Source: Pyrus communis (lineage: Eukaryota > Streptophyta > Magnoliopsida > Rosales > Rosaceae). From it: 64,000 nt of DNA. The notes below the pieces were generated by a model. It had not been told where the DNA came from. It did not search any database and saw nothing but the letters and a program-made list of their open reading frames with translations. The translations under genes and the position numbers were made by a program. The stretch's first letter is position 1, and each line of letters starts with the position of its first letter. Shown here one piece after another: positions 11,007-21,722 of this stretch. The stretch is taken from assembly GCF_963583255.1 (NCBI RefSeq), contig NC_084804.1:23814061-23878060 (forward strand), in the 5' to 3' direction.

Positions 11007-12005
11007 TGATGTGAAAATTAACTTGACACACAAATTAAAATCCTATGATTGTAGTATATGAAAGTAGGGATCGTTTTAGGCTGGGGATTAGAAGGGATGC
11101 TAATCTACTCAATTTAAACTCTAAATCACTAAACTAGACTCAATAACAGAAAACTAGACTCTTTTGACTCAAAATAAACCAGAATGACTCAAAACAGCAC
11201 AAAACAATGAAACTGACTTGAACTAGGCACTACGGATTACTTTGAACGAATTCTAACTTTAACTTGACTTAAAATACTAAAAGATACAAACTTGGACAGA
11301 TTCTAACTAAAAGACACAACCAAGTCAAGGGGGATTGGATTTTGGACGAAATTAAGGTAAAAACAAACATATTTAAAGACTTAAAACAACTTTGGACGAA
11401 ATTAGGGAAAACTATGGTCGATAAGCTAGCTAGAGTGTCCTTCTCCACACATGACACACTTGCATACAAATTGATTTCCAGTTGCTTTTCCAATAAACCA
11501 TGAACCTCAACACCCCAGATTAACCGTGAACAACACTAATTAACCCTCAGATTTTCCTTAAGTCACTGAATTGGATGGAATACGCATCGCCAACCAAATT
11601 ATTCTTCAATAGTTCCCTACATGAACATCATAATAGAGATACAATCAAAGATTATTAAGCTTTGTGAAAATCATAAGCATTGACAAGGCATTCATAAATA
11701 TGAATAGTATGATACTCCTGCCAGGAATTTACTTAACACGATTGAAACTAGCAACCTCCACTACTTATAAATATAAGTTCATAACGATTAGGTGAAACTC
11801 CCTTATATTCTAGCATCAAATTCATGCATGCAAACTAAGTGTGCACCCTCTTAATCAACACACAAGAATAAGTTCTTAATCAAACTATTAAGTAAATTGT
11901 ATTCACGATTTATGAAATCACAACTAAAAGTAATCAATTCACATTGCAAATATAATTATGGTTTCAAAGTCTCCTCTAGCTAAAACAAGTTTAGCTCCTC
12001 ATGTT
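11007..12005 (-). repeat. Truncated LTR W
   Basis: The plus-strand left edge TTGATGTGAAAATTAAC matches the U5 end of solo LTR Y at 18715. The shared R-U5 block follows in reverse. Similarity stops at about 12005 (CTCATGTT), where Y/Z-type LTRs continue. No 5-bp duplication is found, and part of the copia integrase is missing at the right edge, so insertion was followed by a deletion. Confidence 0.75.
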
Positions 12006-12643
12006 GAGTGGAAAGGCCACTGTAAACTGCCTTTCAAGTCCCATCATCTAGAACCTTTGAAATTTCATGGAGGTATATTCTCCATCTCTATCACTCATCA
12101 ATTTCTTGATCTAGTAACCAGCTTGAAGTTCCACCATTGCCTTGAATCTCATAAAGACAACAAATACCTCTAACTTATGCTTCAAGAAATACAATCAACA
12201 CATTCTTGTACAATCATCTATGAAGGTGAAGAAGTATCTATTTCCATTTAGTGTTGTGACCTATATAGTACCACACACACTAGAGTGTATCAATCTAGTG
12301 GATGACTTTGCTTTTTAAGTTCTCTTTATCGAGGGCTTCTCTATGATGCTTTCCAACTGAAAATAACCTTCACAACTCCATATGTTTCTTTAGCTTTGTT
12401 CACTAACATATGTAGGCCACAAAAATCCAAATGACCAACTCTTTTGTGCCAATCCCAAGCATTATCCTCAACTGTAGCTTTTAGTGCATTCACTTTCAAG
12501 TCTTCCATTACCAAAGGGAAACATCTATTCCTAGTCATTTGTATAATGACCACATGATTTTCCAACTTTTTATTGTCAAAGATAGCCACATCCATCATCT
12601 CCAAATAGTAGGAAATAGCCATGCTGCACCATTTTTCCCACAT
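12006..12643 (-). pseudogene. Copia GAG-pre-integrase and integrase core remnant
   Basis: The minus strand shows the pre-integrase block (AWDWHKRVGHLDFCGL) within 12341-12643. Downstream is an integrase core stretch (GNRYFFTFIDDCTRM, near 12180-12260) and a second core piece ending QFTVAFPLN at the W boundary. In-frame stops are present. The integrase segment between this end and 10985 has been lost. Confidence 0.8.
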
Positions 12644-12661
12644 GAGCGAATTCTAAGCCAA

Positions 12662-13860
12662 TCATGGTACCAACATCACCTCTTTAATGTACCTAGTACC
12701 ATTCTTGGTCTCTATAACCAATGTACCTTTTGCAATAGCCTGAACAATTTTTCCATTTCCCATTTTGATTTTGGTAATCACATTCACGTCAACATTCCTG
12801 AGCAAGGGCTTATGACAAGTCATGTGATTACTGCAGCCACTGTTAATGAACCAGACATGCTCATCCTTGATCATTGATGTTGAATTACAAGCAAAGAACA
12901 TAAAAGATTTTTCACCAACATCCTTTGGATAGTGAAATTGTTGTACCATATTGCTTATGCAATCCTTGGCAACGTGTCCAAACTTGTCATATTTGTGGCA
13001 TTTTGGCTTGCCTTTGAACCAGCACTCACCAAAGTGCAAATTTCCACAAGTTTTGTAGACTTCCTTATTACCATTGCTTTTCACTACTGCATTAGATCTC
13101 TTATTTGGCTTTACAAATGCCTTCTTCTCTTTATTCTTCCAAGGCTTCTTGCCTTTGTAACCACAGGATTGAGAATTATTCCTCCCTTGAACACTGAGAC
13201 TGCTAAAAGCTCTCTTAGTAACCTCAATGTCTTATGCCTACATAATTAGCCTTTGTTCAAATCCTTGAGAGTTGCAACAACCTGAGCGGGATCAATTTCA
13301 CTAATCTTCTTAGTTCTTTCTATCACAGACACAATATGATAATATTGTGGTGTGAGACTAATCAATAACTTCTCAAATATCTTATTGTTAGTCAATTCTT
13401 CACCATACATTTTTAATTGATTAATACATCCAAACAGTCAAGTCATCTGATAATGCTTTACCACTTCTCATTCTAGCTAGTCAGAATCATGACGAATACC
13501 TTGAAGTTTCATAGCCATGACCTGAGATTCACCTTTGCACATATGCTTCAATACATCCCAAGCAGCATTAGTTGTCTCTTGGCTTGCAATTCTTGGCAAG
13601 ATCTTATCACTCACAGAACCTTGGATCAATCCCAAAGCTCTAGAATCTCAAGCAATAAGATCTTAAGCAACAATTTATTGCTTCTCAGTGAGTCGATCGT
13701 CTGAATATGAGGGAACTTCAATTGCCTTTCTGAACAAATTTCTATAGATTGTGGGATTTGAATATTATCTTCATCCTCATGCACTAGAAATCATAGTTGA
13801 CTACATTGAAGACTAAAGCTTGAGCTTCGAAATCCAGCCATCTCGACCTTCTATTCGTCT
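12662..13860 (-). pseudogene. Copia gag and protease remnant with lost key residues
   Basis: Upstream (13200-13860) the minus strand carries UBN2-type copia gag sequence (for example KIFEKLLISLTPQYYHIVSVIE) broken by stops. The open frame 12662-13084 holds the zinc knuckle region, read as CHKYDKFGHVAKDC: the second Cys is Tyr. The protease site reads INSGCSNHM, where the family has a catalytic Asp before Ser-Gly. Both changes argue that the product is dead. Confidence 0.8.
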
Positions 13861-13914
13861 AAGTTATTCGTTGGAAACTCAAAGATGCATACCACTTAAT
13901 TCAGTTTGAATCAA

Positions 13915-13926
13915 GCTTTGGTACCA
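13915..13926 (-). promoter_or_regulatory. Primer-binding site of copia element F
   Basis: The minus strand reads TGGTACCAAAGC immediately inside the 5' LTR. This is an imperfect match to the initiator tRNA-Met site common in copia elements, and it fixes the element's orientation. Confidence 0.65.
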
Positions 13927-14292
13927 TGTTAATATTTGCATAGACTTGTAGCTGATTTTTTAGGGTAGTTTTTGTGTGCAAATCGATGAGAAATTGTTAA
14001 GCTCAATGAGCTGGAATTGCAGAGAACACTGAAAGAGTAAAAATGGAGTTCTTTTCTCCTTAGATTCAATCTGAGAATTGGATCACATCACCATGCCGTT
14101 GTGAAGGAATGTAGTCATTGCTACCTTTACACAAGCAGCGTGCTCGATCCATGTGCCACGCACATGCACATGCACAATTAATTACATAATTTCACTTAGA
14201 TAGGTAGCACACTATACACCATTAAGATGTTTTAATCTTGACCATCCATTACAACTAAGAACCAATTCAAACTTAAGCATTCTAAGGTATCA
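13927..14292 (-). repeat. 5' LTR of copia element F
   Basis: About 366 bp, homologous to 6231-6582, with the PBS immediately inside it. The outer end (plus TCTAAGGTATCA) is placed by comparison with the other copy and may be off by some bases. Confidence 0.75.
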
Positions 14293-14333
14293 AAGACTTG
14301 CCACGTAGTACTACGATCTAGTGGTATCTCTCT

Positions 14334-14792
14334 TCACTTGTAAGTGAGAGGTCTTAGGGCATATTCTGAGGCTATCATTTTCTGTTGGGATGGTAACATA
14401 TGGGCATATTCTCTCTTTACCAAGGGATGATTATGTTGTTCAACAAAAATATAAACATAAAACTTTCCCGTATGCCTATCCACCCTAACGCCCATATGAG
14501 CACCACATCCAGTCCTCGTCTCTACTCTTGGTCTTTTAATCATATCATTTCTCTTATCTACAGCTTGAAACCCTTCTTTAGCACAAGAAAAGATTCTTGA
14601 AGTGAGTTCACCAGTTTTTTTATTCCTGCCACTACTTTCTTTTCGAATACTAAACCCTATAATTCCACCATACTTGTTGTAGAAACCATATGTTGCTTGT
14701 TCAGTATCAAACTCCATATTTTTTGTAGGTTTCAATTCCAAAGTACCTTCTATGACATCATGCGGTTTATCCATTATATCATGCACTATCAA
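14334..14792 (-). pseudogene. FAR1-type DNA-binding domain fragment
   Basis: A 152-codon open frame with no ATG at its start. It contains the FAR1 (WRKY-GCM1-like) zinc-binding pattern: FSCAKEGF, then ETRTGCGAHM, then EQHNHPLV, i.e. Cys...Cys...His-x-His. FAR1/FRS proteins are plant transcription factors derived from Mutator-like transposases. Only the N-terminal domain is present; no transposase core or SWIM domain follows. An AG splice acceptor-like GGTAG precedes the frame, so this looks like one exon separated from its gene. Just downstream (14311-14357) is a short stretch resembling the head of a tRNA-related SINE. Confidence 0.75.
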
Positions 14793-14825
14793 ATCCTACC
14801 ACGAAAAAACCCAAATTTTCTACAG

Positions 14826-14940
14826 AAGCAACGTAACATCTTCTCTTTTTTTAGACATAAACATGTAGCAAATCCAATCTAATTGCAAAAATATCATGAA
14901 AAGGAAATTCAATAATGGAAGCCTAACCTTTATTATTGAA
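14826..14940 (+). repeat. Direct repeat copy 1 (about 110 bp)
   Basis: Nearly identical to 15670-15778. Both contain CCAATCTAATTGCAAAAA and AATAATGGAAGCCTAA. The two copies bracket the BPM exon, so a local duplication or a captured intron piece is likely. Confidence 0.75.
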
Positions 14941-15001
14941 GACCAGTGGCAACCCATTGATGTTGATTGACCAAAGCGAGACGATGATTTCTTATGATTA
15001 C

Positions 15002-15228
15002 AGCTGGGAGTAGTGATGTTCTGCCAAAGCTGTTGTCGTTGCCACATTGTTTATAGCGACATCCTGGCAGAGATTTGCCTCACATATCAACCTGAGCCTG
15101 TCTAACCCATATCGATCTGCTGTTGGAAGCAGATGTTGAGCCATCAAAGTAGATGCCCCATCGGAGTTAATTCCAGTAAGTTCTTCTATGTCAGGTAGTG
15201 AGTCCCAGTATACAAAATGAAGCAACTC
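15002..15228 (-). pseudogene. Isolated exon of a BTB/POZ-MATH (BPM) gene
   Basis: The minus strand encodes part of the BTB/back region of BPM proteins (ELLHFVYWDSL, LMAQHLLPTADRYGLDRL, ALAEHHYSQL). BPM proteins are CUL3 ubiquitin-ligase substrate adaptors. The exon is bounded by a good acceptor (CATTTTGCAG, 15229-15238) and a GT donor (GTAATC, directly after CAGCT), so it is an intact 227-bp exon with intron flanks. I find no MATH domain or other BPM exon nearby, so it is a fragment and not a gene. Confidence 0.8.
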
Positions 15229-15240
15229 CTGCAAAATGAC

Positions 15241-16246
15241 AAAATTAATGAGTGGCCAAGGCTACACTTGAAACCAGTTATATATGTCATATTAGTCTTT
15301 CAGACACTAGGTGAGTAATGAAAACTTAAAGGGAGAGCGCGAATAAAATATACATGAAAACGGTCCCAAGAGGATGGTTATGATTCACCAATTCTCTAAT
15401 TTCACATAACATCACAAGAACCACAAAATTAGAGAAGAAAAGCACATCATCAACCTGTCTTACATTTCTAATGAAGGAGGATAAGCACTACATGTAAAGC
15501 CTAATAAACCCCATGAAAAACTTAATCTTACTACTTCTTGCTAGGCCACATTAGATGACATAATAACAAACAAAACAAATCATTACTGCAATGCAATACA
15601 GATTACTGACATCAATCATGCAATCCGCTAGCGATATTGCAGCTAAAGCATAGTAAACATGAGATCTATAGCAACATCTCCTCTTTTTCAAAGATAAACA
15701 TGCAACAAATCCAATCTAATTGCAAAAAATATCATGAAAAGGAAATTCAATAATGGAAGCCTAATCTTTATTATTTGAAATTGCGGCTTGTTGCTGTGAG
15801 GGCGTTCACGGCTGTTGATCAAACTCAAACACAGAGACAACCAAAAAAAAATGATGTGATGGGAAATGCTCAAAGCACCAGAATGAGAGAGAACTTGGGC
15901 TTATTATGGTACTTTTCGGAGGAAGGAGAGGAGATGCAGGAATTGGATTTTTTTCTTCGGAGGAAGGAAGCTGGAGATTATGGGAGCAGGAATTTCGTAG
16001 CAAGCTAAAGCTTATGGGAGCGGGAATAGGGGCGCAAACAAGCAGATTGAGAGAGAGAGAGTGAAGAGAGAGAAGTGGATTATGAGTAGGAATGGTAAAA
16101 GGCAAACAAAATTGCCTTGGGTTATGTGAAATAATTTGAAAGCTTCTTGGCCACAGGATCAACTTGAAGGGTGGCAACAGCTCAGAAGAAAATCGATGTC
16201 CGGGATTTGGGCCCTGATTGATAGTAAGTCATACGCCTTTCTGTGA
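15241..16246. other. Intron-like and unassigned flank, including direct repeat copy 2
   Basis: It holds the second copy of the 110-bp repeat (15670-15778) and a GA-rich stretch near 16049-16076 of the kind seen in plant 5' leaders. No convincing coding frame. It may be the remaining part of the captured gene segment. Confidence 0.4.
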
Positions 16247-16681
16247 ATGCACAGTCTCGTGTTTCTTATTGGCAAGCTAACAGATGTAATGATTCGAAAC
16301 ATGGAACTGAAGAGATCCTTGATCCTGCTTGAAGTCAATCTCTCTTTCAAGTGGAAAAAGACGAAATTTCCAAGATTGGATGTAGAGGACCAAAGAACAC
16401 GACTAACGTTTTTAAATTTGGCAGAAAGGCATGATCACTTTACATGGATCATTTGGTCCTTTTCCAGGCTTCAACTATTAGGTTATAAAGACAGTTTCGT
16501 TTGGGAAGAGCTCGGTTGTTTCAGGGTTGAACATCCACTAGAGCAAGCAGGTGAAAAATATACAAAGACCCATTCCTTAAAAACAACCATTTTGTTTCGA
16601 AATGAAAACTATGTCGTTTTGTTATGGATGTATGTTACTCTAGATCCACAGTGCCATCATTTGGCTTTGCTATTTGAGTAG
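16247..16681 (+). CDS. Hypothetical 144-aa ORF, doubtful
   Basis: An ATG-started frame of 144 codons with mixed composition, unlike the low-complexity frames of the LTRs. I do not recognise a domain, signal peptide or membrane segment. It lies among gene fragments and has no visible promoter or paired exons. Chance or a decayed exon are equally possible. Confidence 0.2.
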   Translation: MHSLVFLIGKLTDVMIRNMELKRSLILLEVNLSFKWKKTKFPRLDVEDQRTRLTFLNLAERHDHFTWIIWSFSRLQLLGYKDSFVWEELGCFRVEHPLEQAGEKYTKTHSLKTTILFRNENYVVLLWMYVTLDPQCHHLALLFE

Positions 16682-17796
16682 ATGCACGTTTCTTTAGGTG
16701 AAAAGCCATCATATGATGTTTGTTGCAAAAACTGTAAAGACTTCCACAAATGCTTGAAACGGTGCTTCATGCATATAGTTGTTCTGATGTCATTGGCCTA
16801 TGCATGGAAAATGTTAAAGTTTAAGACGAGAACAATATTTGATCATTATTTTCCGCAAGGAAAGATGCAGTCTGCATCTTTATTATAGACACTATGTTTA
16901 ACAAAAGAAAACAGCACTACTACGTTAGTGTGTTGTTAGATTAATACTAGTATGAACAACAAGGCAAGCTGAAATATGACAATAGTCATGAGTGTCTTGT
17001 CCTTGTATATGTTAGTCACGAGAAAATCAATGAATGGACTTCGCATTGTGGCAATATAAATAGGTCGGTTCTTAGTCAAATATAGATTAGGACTCACTTT
17101 GGATGAGTTAGCTTCGTCTTGGAAAGAATGACAATTGAATTATGGAGGCCAATGCCTACTTTTACATAATTAAGCAATCTAAAGCTAGGCGTTAGCCATG
17201 AGAACTTAGAAGGTTCAGAGTGCTAAAAACCATGAATGGTGCTTCTACAATAAAGTGCCAAGTTCTCTTAATTAGAAGGGCTGGTAAGGCTAAAAGGCTT
17301 GGCAAGTGAAGATAGACAGAGAACCTATCTTTCACATGTTCTTACTTCTTAAAGTATGAAAGTGAATTATTGGTAGTGTTTTAAAGCAACCACAATATGT
17401 GGGTGAATTGTGGGGGAGTGTCTTAGCTATTTTTGAAACACAATAAAAACCTAAGAAGAATAAAAATGTAATTTGCTTCTAGGAAGAGATAAAGATTATC
17501 TCTTACAATAGCATTTTTAAGGTATTGAAGAGTTGGAGACCTTCTGGCAAATACCTTAAATGTGGAGGATTTAGCCAAGTATAGAAAATTACTTAGTAAG
17601 TCCCAATAAATATTTGTAGGACTTAACATCAGAAAACAACTACTCTCAAATGAAATTTATTTCCATGCATGGATGAGTTTTGTGATGGCCATATTGTTTG
17701 AGTAGTCAAACTAGTGGTACCAACCTTTAAAGGTTTGACTAGAGAGTAATTTGTATTATCAAGAGGAATGGGTTATAAGCCTGAAACTAGAGTAGT
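16682..17796. other. Unassigned AT-rich flank of LTR Z
   Basis: No credible coding region. A purine-rich GTGGGGGAGTG at 17409-17419 resembles a copia-type polypurine tract, hinting at a decayed plus-strand element. A short inverted repeat, AGTCAAAC and GTTTGACT, occurs at about 17704-17743. The last five bases, GTAGT (17792-17796), are repeated at 55834-55838. Confidence 0.35.
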
Positions 17797-18714
17797 TGAC
17801 TCAAAACACTTAAAAACACAAGTTTAGACAGATTCTAACTAATTTGACACAACAAAGTAAACGCGATTGAGTTTTTGATGAATTTAAAGTAAAGACAAGT
17901 AAATTAAAGACTCTAAACAACTTTGGACGAAATTGGGTGTTTAAATGGGTGAATGGCTAGCTAGAGGGTCCTTCCCCACACATGACACATATACAACAAA
18001 AATCGATTTCCAATTATTATCCCAATAAACCATGAACCTCAACACCCCAGATTAACTATGAACAACACTAATTAACCCTCAGATTTTCCTTAAGTCATTG
18101 AATTGGATGGAATATGCATCGGCAACCAAATTATTCTTCAATAGTTCCCTACATGAACAACATAATAGAGATACAATCAAAGATCATTAAGCTTTGTGAA
18201 AATCATAAGCATTGACAAGGCATTCGTAGCTATGAAAAGCATGATACTCTTGTCAAGAATTTACTTAACACGATTGTGACTAGTAATCTCCACTACTTGC
18301 AAATATAAGTTCATAACGATTAGGTGAAATTCCCTTATATTTTAGCATCAAATTCATGCATGCAAACTCAGTAGGCCTCCTTAATCAACATACAAGAATA
18401 AGTTATCAATCAAGCAGTTAAGCAAATTGCTTTCACAATTTATGAAACAATAATTGGATGAAATCAATTCATATCACACATATGTTCATGGCTTTGAATT
18501 CTCTTCTAACTAAAATGAATTTAGTTCCTCATGTTCACAAAACAAAGTTAATTAAATTTAAACATTGAAAACAAAGAATAGAATACACCTAGAAACGCTC
18601 CAACAATCCAACGTCTTGAATGGCAAGCACGGCTCCAAGTGGCTCCTCCTTCCTTCCTTGCTGCGGCACAATGAGGATTTTCTGAATTTAGGCTCTTGAG
18701 GTGTGGTGGATGGT
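17797..18714 (-). repeat. Solo LTR Z, left part (outermost level of the nest)
   Basis: Minus-oriented LTR of the Y/V group, starting TGACTCAAAACAC on the plus strand and lacking the last 100 or so bases of a normal U5. It continues at 55097-55833 and ends GCTCCTATCA. GTAGT flanks both outer edges (17792-17796, 55834-55838). The interruption carries the ATGGT duplication of Y. Confidence 0.75.
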
Positions 18715-20457
18715 TGATGTGAAATATTCTAACACTCAAATTAAAACCCTATGATTGTAGTATATGAAAGTAGGGATCGTTTTAGGCCGGGGATTAGAAG
18801 GGATGCTAATCTACTCTGAACTGACTTAAAAACACAAAACAAAACTTAAAAACACTTAACTAGACTTATATGACTCAAAACAAACTAAAAAGACTCAAAA
18901 CACACAAACTAAGTTAAATTGACTCGAAACAGACTCTAAGAAGTTATTTGGACGAATTTTAGACTATTAAGACTCAAAACACTAAATTGGACAGATTTGA
19001 ACACGTTTCTAACTAATCTAACACACTTAATTAAGGGGGAGATTGATTTGGACGAAATTAAAGTAAAAACAAACAGATTTAAAGACTTCAACAATTTTGG
19101 ACGAAATTAGGGAAAAATATGGGTGATAAGATAGCTAGAGGGTCCTTCTCCACACATGACACACTTGCATACAAGTTGAATTCCAGTTGCTTTTCCAATA
19201 AACCTTGAACCTCAACACCCCAGATTAACCGTGAATAGCACTAATTAACCCTCAGATTTTCCTTAAGTCATTGAATTGGATGGAATACGCATCAGCAACC
19301 AAATTATTCTTCAATAGTTCCCTACATGAACAACATAATAGAGATACAATCAAAGATCATTAAGCTTTATAAGCATTGACAAGGCATTCGTAACTATGAA
19401 CAGCATGATACTCCTGCCAGGAATTTACTTAACACGATTGTGACTAGCAACCTTCACTACTTATAAATATAAGTTCATAACGATTAGGTGAAACTCCCTT
19501 ATATTTTAACATCAAATTCATGCATGCAAACTAAGCGGGCCCTTTTAATCAACACACAAGAATAAGTTCTTAATCAAACAGTTAAGTAAATTATATTCAC
19601 GATTTATGAAATCACAACTGAAAGTAATCAATTCATATTGCAAATATAATCATGGTTTCAAAGTCTCCTCTAGCTAAAACAAGTTTAGTTCCTCATGTTT
19701 GCAAAACAAAGATAATTAAACTTAAACATTAAAAACAAAGGTAGAATACACCTAGAAATACTCCAGGTGGCTCCTCCTTCCTTCCTTGTTGCGTACAATG
19801 GGGATTTGTGTGAATTTAGGCTCTTGAGGTGTGGTGGATGGTGTGGTGTGAAATTGTGGTAAAGGGTGGTGGTTTATGAGTGCTGCGGTATCATGTATTT
19901 ATAGGGTGAAGGGAAGGCACGAATTTGGGCTGAAAATGAGAGGAATTAGGACTCCAAATCACCAAAGAACAAGGACACTTTCAATCAGATTCCAAGGAGG
20001 ACAAGGAATGGTCCTTATGGCAGATTCTAGAACTTCTAGAAGGGTTACATGTAGCATAAACTTAGGGCACGAAAATAGGGCACGAAAATCGGGCTTCTAG
20101 AACCTAATATTTAGGTGATTTAATGTGAAAATGAGTCCTCTTTGAAGCTGGAATTAAGGTATGAAAAGATTAGGATAGGATAAGATAAGATAAGGTTGGA
20201 TAAGGTTTAGATAAGATAAGGAAATTTGGATAATATTCCTTCTTTGTAGCTGATTCCTTATCTTCCAAGTCTTCAATTTAATTCTTCCATATGTTAATCA
20301 CATTCCTAGCCTCTCTTGATCTTCAAATTCGTCCATCCACCTTGCTCCATGCATGTGCAATCCATTCCAAGCCCAAAACTGCTCTAAAATGCTCCAAATT
20401 GCACTTTCTTGCCAACTTTGCAATTGAACCTAAAAACACACGAAAATAGCTTAAAAC
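18715..20457 (-). repeat. Solo LTR Y, left part (TSD ATGGT)
   Basis: The plus-strand left edge TGATGTGAAATATTC follows ATGGT (18710-18714). The right part resumes at 55017 and ends CTCCTATCA at 55091, followed by ATGGT (55092-55096). Rejoined, it reads GCTTAAAAC then ACTCTAAC, matching the uninterrupted Z sequence near 55751 (GCTTAAAACACTATAA). TATA box on the minus strand near 19895-19906. Total about 1818 bp. Confidence 0.88.
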
Positions 20458-21722
20458 TGATAGGAGCATATTCATGCGACTTAAATGGCTTGTTCTCGTG
20501 CATTTACGTTATGTTTCTTTAGTTATTTTAGTACTTTAAAGCTATTTTCGTGTGTTTGTAGGTCCAAAGGGCTAAAGGAGCAAAAAGATGCATTTTGGAG
20601 ACTTTTGAAGCACTTTTGGGCTAAGGATGGATAGTCTATGCTTGGAGCCAAAGTGTTGGACGAAATTGAAGACCTAATTGAAGACCAAAGTGTTGGAACC
20701 TTGTTCCCTTTAGTTTTAGGACATTTAAACCTTTCCTATATCCTTAGCCGTGCATAACATTCCAACATTCCACTTCTTCATTTCAGCCACACTCCCACAT
20801 ATCATTACATATCATTCACCACTTATCATTCACCACTTATCATATCATCCACTTATCATTCACCACTTATCATATCATCCACTTATCATATCATTCACTT
20901 ATCATATCATTCACTTATCATATCATACACTTATCATAACCATACACTTATCACTTATCACAACAACAACCTTGCACATGCACATTCATCCACATGCACC
21001 CATAATCATTCACTCATCTTTAATCCACATGCACTTATTCCACTTCATCATTACACCACATTCTCTCTCTTTAATCCACATGCATTCATCATCATTCACT
21101 CTAGTTTTAATTCCACATGCATTTCCAGCTTTGCACATGCATTCCCACATGCATTTCCACCCACATGCAACCATAATCATTCATACCTATCAGCCACATG
21201 CATTCACTCTTCATAAATCAGCCACATGCATTCAATCATTCACTCCACACTCATTGCACATGCATTCCCTTTCATTTCTATCAAAGCACATGCATTCCCA
21301 CCCTTTAATCACATGCATAAATTAGCCACATGCATCTCCCATCACCATTTCAGATTTCCACCAAGTTCCTAGCTGTCATGTTCCCTCTCTTTCTCCCTAT
21401 AAATACCATACACAATTCACACTCATTCATTCTCATTCACTCTTCCATATTCCAGAAATTCGTCAAAACCTCTCCACACCCTTGCAGCAGCCACCAAAAC
21501 ACTTTTCTCCTCCATTGCAGCCACTCCAACCACTCCCCAAACCATTCACACCATCAAACTATCCTTAGACCTTGTGCTACAACGAAGAGGAAGATAAGAG
21601 GGCCTAAACGTTCATACAATTCAAGTTTGAGTTGTTGGAATGTTTAGGTGTTTCTTTGATTTCAATGTTTAATTTCAATACTCTTTCTTTTGTACGAATG
21701 AGGAATGGAAGAGAAGAGGGCC
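20458..21722 (+). repeat. 5' LTR of element A, first part (U3 and start of leader)
   Basis: Starts TGATAGGAGCATATTC. Contains CACTTATCAT-type simple repeats (about 20817-20960), 14 CATGCA words (about 20985-21335), TATA box CCTATAAATACC (about 21405-21416) and the first leader hairpin (21603-21648). B is inserted at the base of the second hairpin; GGGCC (21718-21722) is duplicated at 36192-36196. Confidence 0.92.

Larger units (their letters stand above)
6231..14292 (-). mobile_element. Element F: decayed Ty1/copia retrotransposon, interrupted by LTRs V and W
   Basis: Reading on the minus strand the order is LTR, PBS, gag, protease, integrase, RT, RNase H, LTR, which is the copia order. The two terminal repeats (13927-14292 and 6231-6582) are clearly homologous but diverged, with several small indels, so the insertion is old. 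All coding parts contain stops or frameshifts. Flanking 5-mers (ATGAG at 6226-6230, AAGAC at 14293-14297) do not match, so either the outer ends are slightly misplaced or the duplication has decayed. Confidence 0.85.

Noticed and set aside
6226..14297. Target duplication for copia element F
   Set aside because: ATGAG and AAGAC do not match; shifting the end by a few bases gave no convincing pair.
15775..16177. Frames of 77 and 123 codons on opposite strands
   Set aside because: Composition follows a GA/CT-rich stretch, the frames overlap on both strands, and no domain is recognised.
20817..20960. Possible CRISPR array or satellite
   Set aside because: Short, irregular CACTTATCAT/ATCATTC words without spacers of constant length, inside plant LTRs: simple-sequence expansion.
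20750..21325. Long His/Thr/Ser-rich frames in U3 (also at 40072-41107, 47588-48623 and 53022-53687)
   Set aside because: They are translations of CACTTATCAT and CACATGCATTC repeats, lie upstream of the LTR TATA box and have low-complexity composition. They are conserved only because LTRs are copied.
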